Shown here: in pieces, positions 1 through 5,141 of the stretch
Position numbering within the stretch: the stretch's first letter is position 1
How the letters are laid out: the number at the start of each line of letters is the position of its first letter
Source: Spirochaetota bacterium
GTDB lineage: Bacteria > Spirochaetota > Spirochaetia > Treponematales > Breznakiellaceae
Assembly (NCBI GenBank): GCA_023398155.1
Contig: JAEWSV010000314.1
Span: forward strand, 1 to 5,344
DNA: 5,344 nucleotides
Direction of reading: 5' to 3'
The notes under the pieces: generated by a model
Databases searched by the model: none
The model's input: only the letters and a program-made list of their open reading frames with translations
Told to the model about the DNA's origin: nothing
Position numbers and translations under genes: made by a program

Positions 1-1
1 C

Positions 2-1102
2 CGCGACCGCCGGCCGGAAGTTCCGCAAAGCGCCCGCTGGATCTTCATGTGTAAGGATTTTCTCCGCTTTCGCTTAACGGGCGAAGCCTATGCAGAAATC
101 ACGGATATGTCGGGCACGAGCCTGATGAATGTCCGGGACGTGACCTACGATCGGGAGCTTTTAGGGGAATATGGCCTTGAGGATTACGTCGATAAATTGC
201 CGCCGCTCAGGCGTTCCGCGGACATATGCGGCCATGTAACCGCGGCCGCGGCCCGGGAGACCGGGCTGAGAGAGGGGACCGCAGTCGCGGGGGGGCTATT
301 CGACATCGACGCCTGCGCTCTTGCCGTGGGCATGACTACCGCGGAAAAAATGTGTCTGGTCGTGGGGACCTGGAGCATCAATCAGTACATCAGCGCGCAG
401 CCGATAGTTTCGGAATCGATTTTTATGACTTCGCTCTATTGCATCCCCGGTTATTGGCTGGTGGTGGAAGGGAGTCCCACTTCTGCGAGCAACCTGGAGT
501 GGTTCGTTACGGAGCTCTTGGGAGAGGCGCAAACTCTCGCGGCTAAAGAGGGGCGCTCCATCTACGAGCTTTGCGATGAGTGGGTCGCCCAGGTCGTTCC
601 GGAAGATTCGCGAGTTCTCTTCCTTCCCTTCCTTTACGGCACGAACACGGGTCATGACGCGCAAGCCTGCTTCCTCGGCTTGAAAGGCCGGCATGGCCGC
701 GCGCATATGCTGCGCGCGATATACGAAGGCGTGATCTTCGCTCATAAGGCCCATATCGAGAAACTGCTGGCGCTCCGAGATCCGCCCATGGCAGTCAGGC
801 TGACCGGCGGAGCCGCGCGCTCGGCCGTCTTGGTGCAGATGTTCGCGGACGTTTTGCAGCTTCCGATCGAAATCACCGCAGGAACCGAGCTTGGAACCCT
901 GGGTGCGGCGATCTGTGCCGGCGTAGCGGTCAATCAGTATCCCACTTTAGAAACCGCCGCGGAAAAAATGGTCCGGGTCGTGCGTACCTACGTCCCGGAT
1001 ACCGCCCAAAGGGAAATATATGCCCATAAGTACGCACTTTATCTCAAAGCTATCGCGGCCTTGGAACCGATTTGGGTTTCTTCTCCGGGATATTCGGCAT
1101 GA
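2..1102 (+). CDS. FGGY-family carbohydrate kinase, L-xylulose kinase-like (5' partial)
   Basis: Sugar kinase that would phosphorylate a ketopentose or similar sugar with ATP in the cytoplasm. The frame is open from base 2, and the residues before the first ATG (base 47) already fit the family (ARWIFMCKDFLRFRLTGE, the usual 'DYl..rLTGe' stretch), so the true start lies upstream. About 366 residues are visible against roughly 500 for the family, so the N-terminal part with the first phosphate-binding motif is missing. Visible landmarks: GGLFDIDACA, with the likely catalytic-base Asp at 302-304; GTWSINQYIS just after; GSPTSASNLEWF; and the C-terminal nucleotide-binding region GGAARSAVLVQMFADVLQLP followed by ELGTLGAAICAG. 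The GLFD...GTW...EGS.TSASN pattern resembles L-xylulose kinases more than XylB, but the substrate cannot be fixed by eye. It ends 127 bp before the BMC operon and looks richer in A/T-ending codons than the shell genes, so it may belong to a separate transcription unit. Confidence 0.88.
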   Translation, partial: RDRRPEVPQSARWIFMCKDFLRFRLTGEAYAEITDMSGTSLMNVRDVTYDRELLGEYGLEDYVDKLPPLRRSADICGHVTAAAARETGLREGTAVAGGLFDIDACALAVGMTTAEKMCLVVGTWSINQYISAQPIVSESIFMTSLYCIPGYWLVVEGSPTSASNLEWFVTELLGEAQTLAAKEGRSIYELCDEWVAQVVPEDSRVLFLPFLYGTNTGHDAQACFLGLKGRHGRAHMLRAIYEGVIFAHKAHIEKLLALRDPPMAVRLTGGAARSAVLVQMFADVLQLPIEITAGTELGTLGAAICAGVAVNQYPTLETAAEKMVRVVRTYVPDTAQREIYAHKYALYLKAIAALEPIWVSSPGYSA

Positions 1103-1165
1103 TTTTGGATCTTGTCTTATGTAGCCTGCATACTCTGTTTGATAAAAAATAGTGTGACAAAAGTC

Positions 1166-1194
1166 TTGACAAATGTTATGAGTGGGTTTATCAC
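1166..1194 (+). promoter_or_regulatory. Sigma-70-like promoter of the BMC operon
   Basis: TTGACA at 1166-1171 is a perfect -35 match. It is followed by a 17 bp spacer and TATCAC at 1189-1194, which matches the -10 consensus at four of six positions. It lies in the only AT-rich intergenic stretch (1103-1229). A transcription start near 1200 would give a leader of about 30 nt before the ATG at 1230, which is purine-rich. A second TGACAAA copy at 1155-1161 lies 12 bp upstream of the one at 1167-1173; it could be a regulator half-site or chance. No convincing terminator for the upstream kinase is seen in the gap. Confidence 0.6.
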
Positions 1195-1200
1195 TAACCC
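1184..1200. promoter_or_regulatory. Inverted repeat over the -10 box, possible operator
   Basis: GGGTT at 1184-1188 and AACCC at 1196-1200 are perfect inverted arms around a 7 bp centre, TATCACT, that contains the predicted -10 element. A repressor bound here would block the polymerase. The arms are only 5 bp long, so chance is possible, and no regulator gene is visible in the window. Confidence 0.3.
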
Positions 1201-1229
1201 TAGAAAGAGAAAAGAAGCGAGGGTCACGC

Positions 1230-1523
1230 ATGGCAGACATTGAGCACGACGCGCTCGGGATGATCGAGACGCGCGGTTTCGCGGCGATGGTGGAAGCCTC
1301 CGACGCGATGGTCAAGGCGGCGAAAGTGGAGCTGATCGGCTTCGAGCCGATCGGCGGAGGGTTCGTGACCGCGATCGTACGCGGCGACGTGGCGGCATGC
1401 CGCGCGGCGGTGGAGGCGGGAAGCCGTGCCGCGGAGAAGGTCGGCGAGATCGTCAGCACCCACGTCATACCGCGCCCGCACGCGAGCGTGGACGCCGCGC
1501 TCCCTCTTGGACGCAAGGAGTAG
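1230..1523 (+). CDS. BMC-H shell protein, copy 1
   Basis: Single-domain (Pfam00936-type) hexameric shell protein of 97 residues, of the kind that tiles BMC facets and forms small central pores. The order of motifs is typical: ALGMIETRGFAAMVEASDAM; the edge lysine region VKAAKV (Lys29, equivalent to PduA Lys26, which packs between hexamers); the pore loop IGGG at residues 41-44; TAIVRGDVAACRAAVEAG; and VSTHVIPRPH near the C-terminus. I chose ATG 1230 because it follows a GAGGG Shine-Dalgarno at 1219-1223 and gives the standard N-terminus. The in-frame GTG at 1182 would lie upstream of the predicted transcription start. Residue 40, just before the pore loop, is Pro, where copy 2 and PduA have Lys. 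It is the first gene of the operon. Its last two codons (AAG GAG) also form the ribosome binding site of the next gene. Confidence 0.96.
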   Translation: MADIEHDALGMIETRGFAAMVEASDAMVKAAKVELIGFEPIGGGFVTAIVRGDVAACRAAVEAGSRAAEKVGEIVSTHVIPRPHASVDAALPLGRKE

Positions 1524-1526
1524 GGT

Positions 1527-2171
1527 ATGGCTTCCGTAGACCTGCGATCGTACATCTTCATCGACTCCTTGCAACTCCAGAACGCGAGTTTCATCGCGAC
1601 CATCAGCAAGGGTTATTACCCCATAGCGGGCCAAGCCTGTTGCGTGGTCGAGATCGCCCCCGGCATCGAGATCAACCGCCTCACCGACGTCGCGCTCAAG
1701 GCGACGAACGTGACGCCGGGACTCCAGATCGTGGAGCGCGCCTACGGGCTCCTGGAAGTCCACAGCGACAGCCAGGGCGATGCGCGGATGGCCGGCGAGG
1801 CCGTCCTCCGCGAGCTCAAGAAGACGGAGAACGACCGGCTCAAGCCCCGCGTGCTCACGAGCCAGCTCATCAAGAACATGAGCGACCATCACGCCCAGCT
1901 CATCAACAAGGTGCGGCATGGCAACATGGTGCTGCGCGGGGATACGCTCTACGTGCTGGAAGTCGAGCCCGCGGGTTACGCCTACTACGCGGCGAACGAG
2001 GCGGAGAAGACCGCCAAGATCAACGTGATAGAGGTGGTCGGTTTCGGCGCCTTCGGCCGGGTGTACATCGCCGGTGCGGAAGCCGAAGTCATAGAGGCGC
2101 GCAAGGTAGTCGAGGCGCGCCTTGAGAGCATCGGCGGCAGGGAACTCCCCGCCCACGCTCAGAGAATCTAG
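1527..2171 (+). CDS. BMC-T tandem-domain shell protein, double-stacking CsoS1D/CcmP type
   Basis: Tandem BMC-domain protein of 214 residues that forms trimeric pseudohexamers in the shell. Domain 1 spans about residues 1-100 and domain 2 about 105-205. The sequence matches my recollection of the CsoS1D/CcmP/Haliangium BMC-T2 group: LRSYIFIDSLQLQ, EIAPGIEINRLTDVALKAT, VERAYGLLEVH, RLKPRV, HAQLIN, LEVEPAGYAYYAANEAEK and GFGAFGRVYIAG. The Glu70-Arg71 pair in VERAYG corresponds to the Glu-Arg gate residues of CsoS1D and CcmP, proteins whose large central pore can open or close and whose trimers stack face to face. A gated conduit for large substrates or cofactors is therefore likely; this is inferred from family structures. 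The start is supported by AAGGAG at 1515-1520, six bases before the ATG. It sits between the two BMC-H genes, 3 bp after the first stop codon. Confidence 0.94.
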   Translation: MASVDLRSYIFIDSLQLQNASFIATISKGYYPIAGQACCVVEIAPGIEINRLTDVALKATNVTPGLQIVERAYGLLEVHSDSQGDARMAGEAVLRELKKTENDRLKPRVLTSQLIKNMSDHHAQLINKVRHGNMVLRGDTLYVLEVEPAGYAYYAANEAEKTAKINVIEVVGFGAFGRVYIAGAEAEVIEARKVVEARLESIGGRELPAHAQRI

Positions 2172-2188
2172 GATAAAGGAAGGAAGCG

Positions 2189-2497
2189 ATGGCGGAAAAC
2201 CAGTTTGATGCCCTCGGCATGATCGAGACCCGGGGCTTCGCTGCTATGGTAGAGGCTTCGGACGCGATGGTGAAAGCGGCGAAAGTGGACCTCGTGGGCT
2301 ACGAGAAGATCGGCGGCGGTTTCGTGACCGCGATCGTACGCGGCGACGTCGCGGCGTGCCGCGCGGCGGTGGAGGCGGGTAGCCGCGCCGCCGAGAAGGT
2401 CGGCGAGATCGTCAGTACCCACGTCATCCCCCGTCCGCACGAGTCGGTGGACGCGGCGTTGCCCTTAGGGCGAAAACCCGCGGCCGTGGCCAAGTAG
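2189..2497 (+). CDS. BMC-H shell protein, copy 2
   Basis: Second single-domain hexameric shell protein, 102 residues. It is identical to copy 1 at 87 of 96 aligned positions. The differences are the N-terminal residues 3-6, residues 34, 36 and 38, residue 40 (Lys here, Pro in copy 1) and residue 85 (Glu here, Ala in copy 1). It also has a short extra tail, PAAVAK. The pore loop EKIGGGFVT is the canonical BMC-H form (PduA has EKIGSG), with Gly43 at the position of PduA Ser40. This may be the more ancestral copy, with copy 1 having a modified pore rim. Purine-rich AAGGAAGG at 2176-2183 precedes the ATG by five bases and is a strong ribosome binding site. The gap after the BMC-T stop is 17 bp. 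Confidence 0.96.
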   Translation: MAENQFDALGMIETRGFAAMVEASDAMVKAAKVDLVGYEKIGGGFVTAIVRGDVAACRAAVEAGSRAAEKVGEIVSTHVIPRPHESVDAALPLGRKPAAVAK

Positions 2498-2518
2498 CCT
2501 GAGGCCGGGGAAAAGGCG

Positions 2519-2821
2519 ATGCAGCTCGCTCGGGTGAAGGGAACGGTCGTTTCGACCCACAAGGCGCCGTCGATGGAGGGGCTCAGGCTCCTCCTCCTGG
2601 AAAGGATCGACGGCGCGACGATGAAGAGCAAAGGCGACTACGTCGTGGGCATCGACAGCGTGGGCGCCAACGCCGGCGAGATAGTCTTCTACGTCACCGG
2701 ATCCAGCGCACGCCTGACCGACGCGACGAAGGGCAAGCCGTCGGACGCGACGATCATCGCGATAGTCGACAACATCGAGGTGGGCGGAGCGCTCGTATAC
2801 GACAAGGCGGCCGAATCGTGA
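2519..2821 (+). CDS. BMC-P (EutN/CcmL-type) pentameric vertex protein 1
   Basis: Pentameric shell protein of 100 residues (Pfam03319 type) that caps shell vertices. It shows the family pattern clearly: LARVKGTVVST at the N-terminus; MEGLRLLLLERID around residues 19-31; VGIDSVGANAGEIVFYVTGSSAR with the classic GSSAR loop at 61-65; then PSDATIIAIVDNIEV. Of the four BMC-P proteins here it is the closest to the textbook consensus. A GGGGAAAAGG stretch in the 21 bp gap after BMC-H copy 2 serves as the ribosome binding site. Its TGA stop overlaps the GTG start of the next BMC-P. Confidence 0.94.
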   Translation: MQLARVKGTVVSTHKAPSMEGLRLLLLERIDGATMKSKGDYVVGIDSVGANAGEIVFYVTGSSARLTDATKGKPSDATIIAIVDNIEVGGALVYDKAAES

Positions 2822-3120
2822 ACCTCGCGAGGGTACGGGGCACCGTGGTGGCCACCCAGCGGTCGGACAAGATCGAAGGCGCGAAGTGGCTCCTCGTGGA
2901 AGACTGCGACAGCCGGGGGAGCGGCCGCGGCGAGTACCTGGTGGCCCTCGACCTGATCGAAGCGAACCGGGGGCAGCTCGTGCTCCTGGCGCAGGGATCG
3001 GGTTGCCGCTGGACTTCCCGGACGGACGATAAACCCATGGACGCGTTGGTCGTGGCTATCGTGGACCAGATCGATAGAGGCGGCGAGTACTGCTGGCGCG
3101 AAGCGGAGCGAGGGGAGTAG
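2818..3120 (+). CDS. BMC-P (EutN/CcmL-type) pentameric vertex protein 2
   Basis: Second vertex protein, 100 residues, starting at a GTG that overlaps the upstream stop as GTGA (2818-2821). The recognisable core is NLARVRGTVVAT, IEGAKWLLVEDCD, EYLVALDLIEANRGQLVLLAQGSG and PMDALVVAIVDQIDRGG. The conserved loop is GSGCR (residues 60-64) instead of GSSAR, and the protein carries extra Trp and Cys residues (Cys30, Cys62, two Trp in loops, one near the C-terminus). It may therefore assemble into its own pentamers rather than mixing with vertex protein 1. No strong ribosome binding site precedes the GTG, which fits translational coupling. Confidence 0.92.
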   Translation: MNLARVRGTVVATQRSDKIEGAKWLLVEDCDSRGSGRGEYLVALDLIEANRGQLVLLAQGSGCRWTSRTDDKPMDALVVAIVDQIDRGGEYCWREAERGE

Positions 3121-3137
3121 GGGCTATGGGTGACACG

Positions 3138-3197
3138 GCTGAGATCCGAAGCATAGTCGCGCAAATACTGGGTTCGGCCGAGATGCAGGCCTTATTG
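3138..3197 (+). other. Putative encapsulation peptide of the aldehyde dehydrogenase
   Basis: Residues 5-24 of the dehydrogenase (AEIRSIVAQILGSAEMQALL) have the hydrophobic spacing of an amphipathic helix. They are followed by a flexible Gly/Ala/Pro stretch (QCEGPAAAAPEFPG) before the enzyme domain begins around residue 41. N-terminal helix plus linker is the known layout for cargo targeting in PduP-type enzymes. The role here is inferred from this layout and the shell gene context. Confidence 0.55.
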
Positions 3198-3434
3198 AAA
3201 GGCCAATGCGAGGGGCCCGCCGCCGCCGCGCCGGAGTTTCCGGGGGTGTTCCCGACGGTCGATGAGGCGGTGACCGCCGCCGCGTCGGCCCAGCGGGAGC
3301 TCATCGCCCTGAGCCTGGACGGCAGGCGGAAGATCATTGAAGCCATCCGGACGACGGTGCTGGCAGAAAACGCGTCGCTGTCGGCGGAGGCGGTCGCGGA
3401 GACCACCTTCGGCAATGTCCGGGACAAACAAGCG

Positions 3435-3442
3435 AAGACAAC
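3435..3442 (+). other. Frameshift site in the aldehyde dehydrogenase gene
   Basis: Reading AAG ACA ACC TGG here leaves the conserved frame. AAG AAC AAC CTG, with one more A, would restore K-N-N-L-A-A-T-K-T-P-G-V-E-D, which fits the PduP/EutE family at this point. The site is therefore a single-base loss in an A/C-rich run. There is no slippery heptamer of the X XXY YYZ kind, so programmed frameshifting is not supported. Confidence 0.8.
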
Positions 3443-4557
3443 CTGGCGGCGACGAAGACGCCGGGAGTAGAGGATATAGAGCAATCCGCGTATACGGACG
3501 AGCACGGGTTGACCCTCGTGGAGCGCGCTCCGTGGGGAGTCATCGGCGCGATAACGCCGGTCACGAACCCGATAGCGACGATAACGAGCAATTCGATCGG
3601 TATGATCGCGGCCGGTAACTCGGTCGTCTTCAACGTGCATCCCGGCGCCAAGGGCATATCGAATCGACTCATCGGATTGTTGAACCGCGCCGTCGTCGCA
3701 GCAGGCGGCCCGAAGAACCTTTTGTGCGCCGTCGCCGTTCCCACCATAGAGAGCGCCGGCGACTTGATGAAGCATCCGGGTATCGGACTCCTCGTGGTCA
3801 CCGGCGGACCGGGCGTGGTCAAAGCCGCCATGGGGAGCGGCAAGAAGGCCATCTGCGCGGGGCCGGGAAATCCGCCCTGTGTGGTGGACGAGACGGCCGA
3901 TATCGCGAAGGCCGGGAAGGCCATCGTAGCGGGAGCGAGCTTCGACAACAACGTGGTCTGCGTCTGCGAGAAGGAAGTCCTGGCGGTGGAGGCGATTGCC
4001 GACCGCCTCAAAGCCGAGATGCGGCTCAACGGGGCCTATGAGCTCACGGGAGATCAGATCGCGGCGGTCACACGGATCGCGCTGTCCGGCGACGCGCCGA
4101 GCGGCCGATCGACGCCGCCGAACAAGGAAATGGTCGGCAAGGACGCGGCGGTCATCGCCCGGGCGGCGGGGATCGAGGTCCCCGCGGGAACGAGGCTCCT
4201 CCTCATGGAGGTGGGCGCCGACCATCCGATGGTGTGGTCGGAGCAGCTCATGCCCGTCCTGCCCTTCGTACGGATGAAGAACGTGGACGAGGCGATCGAT
4301 TTCGCCGTGAAGGTGGAGCATGGGTTCCGCCACTCGGCCATGATGCACTCGCACGATGTGGTGAATCTATCCAAGATGGCGCAGATGATGAATTGTTCGG
4401 TTTTCGTAAAGAACGGGCCGTGCTACGCAGGCCTTGGGTACGGTGGGGCGGGTTTTACCTCCTTAACGATAGCCAGTCCGACGGGCGAAGGCATTACGCG
4501 GGCGAGGACCTTCACCCGCGAGCGCCGCTGCGCCCTGGTGGACTCCTTTAGGATCGT

Positions 4558-4854
4558 ATGAAGTTAGGTAGAGTCATTGGCCGCGTGGTCTGCGCTCAGA
4601 GCCTTGAATGCTTTCAGGGACTCAAGCTCCTCTTGGTGCAGCCTGTGGATGAGAGCGGGAAGGAAGAGGGCAATGAGATCGCGGCCTTCGATACGGCGCG
4701 GGCGGGAGAGGGTGATCTCGTGATGTTCGAGCTCGGCAAGGACGCTGCCCAAGCGAATCCCAACGGGTGGTTCAATCCGCTGGACGCGGCCATCCTGGGC
4801 GTCGTGGACTCCGTGGATTCGGGCGGCGAGCGACCGCAAGGGGGCTCGAAGTGA
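4558..4854 (+). CDS. BMC-P (EutN/CcmL-type) pentameric vertex protein 3
   Basis: Third vertex protein, 98 residues. The core is typical: KLGRVIGRVVCAQ, FQGLKLLLVQPVDESG, EIAAFDTARAGEGDLVMFELGK, NPLDAAILGVVDSVDSGG. The GSSAR loop is replaced by GKDAAQANPNGWF (from residue 60), so the loop has lost the paired Ser and the Arg and gained Asn, Pro and Trp residues. This is the most divergent loop of the four. The ATG overlaps the dehydrogenase stop as ATGA (4558-4561) and only a weak AGGA (4550-4553) precedes it, so expression probably depends on translation of the dehydrogenase, which is broken in this sequence. Confidence 0.93.
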   Translation: MKLGRVIGRVVCAQSLECFQGLKLLLVQPVDESGKEEGNEIAAFDTARAGEGDLVMFELGKDAAQANPNGWFNPLDAAILGVVDSVDSGGERPQGGSK

Positions 4855-5141
4855 CTTTGGCGCGCGTCGTGGCCAGCGTGGTGGCCACCGAAAAGCACCC
4901 GCACTACCTCGGCAAGAAGCTGCTGCTCGTGAAGGGCGTGGACATGGAAGGAAACGTCAAGGGGAAGAGCGTGCTCGCGGTAGACGGCGTCCAGGCCGGG
5001 ATCGGGGACCTCGTACTCGTCGTGGACGAGGGCGGTTCGTCGCGCCTCGTGGTCGGCGACGAATCGGCCGTGACCATCCGGACCGCGATCTGCGGCATCG
5101 TCGACAAGGTGGATATCGAAGACGGGGGGACACCGCGATGA
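4851..5141 (+). CDS. BMC-P (EutN/CcmL-type) pentameric vertex protein 4
   Basis: Fourth vertex protein, 96 residues, read from GTG 4851, which overlaps the upstream stop as GTGA (4851-4854). AAGGGGG at 4838-4844 provides a ribosome binding site six bases away. The frame is open further upstream to 4767, but those residues are Arg/Gly-rich and overlap the previous gene, whereas 4851 gives the standard start TLARVVASVVAT. The core continues with LGKKLLLVKGVDMEG, VLAVDGVQAGIGDLVLVVDEGGSSR and TIRTAICGIVDKVDI. The loop reads EGGSSR (residues 60-65), a shifted variant of GSSAR. Its stop overlaps the isomerase start as ATGA. Confidence 0.92.
   Translation: MTLARVVASVVATEKHPHYLGKKLLLVKGVDMEGNVKGKSVLAVDGVQAGIGDLVLVVDEGGSSRLVVGDESAVTIRTAICGIVDKVDIEDGGTPR

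Larger units (their letters stand above)
3126..4561 (+). pseudogene. CoA-acylating aldehyde dehydrogenase (PduP/EutE-like), interrupted by a -1 frameshift
   Basis: Lumen enzyme that would oxidise an aldehyde to acyl-CoA with NAD+. The first frame (from ATG 3126, with AGGGGAG at 3111-3117) reads family sequence to Lys104 (3435-3437), then becomes an Arg-rich tail and stops at 3468-3470. The family sequence resumes in the next frame (NLAATKTPGVEDIEQ) and runs to TGA 4559-4561. Restoring one base near 3437-3440 (AAG AAC AAC CTG) gives a normal protein of about 478 residues. Landmarks: N-terminal helix (residues 5-24) and Ala/Pro linker resembling an encapsulation peptide; APWGVIGAITPVTNP; VTGGPGVVK; GSGKKAICAGPGNPP; and FDNNVVCVCEKEV, with the catalytic Cys encoded at 3959-3961. 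The downstream part has no other stop and keeps its motifs, so the lesion is recent or a sequencing error. The 4-base overlap with the next BMC-P (ATGA) is intact. It could also be called as two separate CDS pieces, 3126-3470 and about 3438-4561. Confidence 0.88.

Noticed and set aside
1080..1160. Terminator after the kinase gene
   Set aside because: Only a weak imperfect CCG/CGG pairing followed by four T; no stable hairpin with a U-tract.
1182..1229. Upstream GTG start for BMC-H copy 1
   Set aside because: It would put the start codon within the promoter and add 16 residues not found in BMC-H proteins.
1103..1229. Small RNA, tRNA or riboswitch in the intergenic gap
   Set aside because: The gap is 127 bp, has no cloverleaf or recognisable riboswitch core, and is explained by promoter elements.
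1397..2125. Plus-strand open frame overlapping BMC-H and BMC-T
   Set aside because: It is an Arg/Gly-rich shadow in another frame of two well-supported genes.
1224..2156. Open frame on the minus strand (310 codons)
   Set aside because: It is antisense to BMC-H and BMC-T, of low complexity (Arg, His, Asp, Val), and resembles no family.
3426..3445. Programmed ribosomal frameshift in the dehydrogenase
   Set aside because: There is no slippery heptamer and no obvious downstream stem-loop, and a simple missing A explains the break.
3056..4354. Long open frame on the minus strand (432 codons)
   Set aside because: It lies opposite the dehydrogenase and BMC-P2, which have clear family motifs. Its translation is His/Arg-rich with no recognisable domain, typical of an antisense frame in GC-rich DNA.
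4767..4850. N-terminal extension of BMC-P4
   Set aside because: The extra residues overlap BMC-P3 in another frame and are Arg/Gly-rich; GTG 4851 gives the canonical N-terminus and a GTGA overlap.
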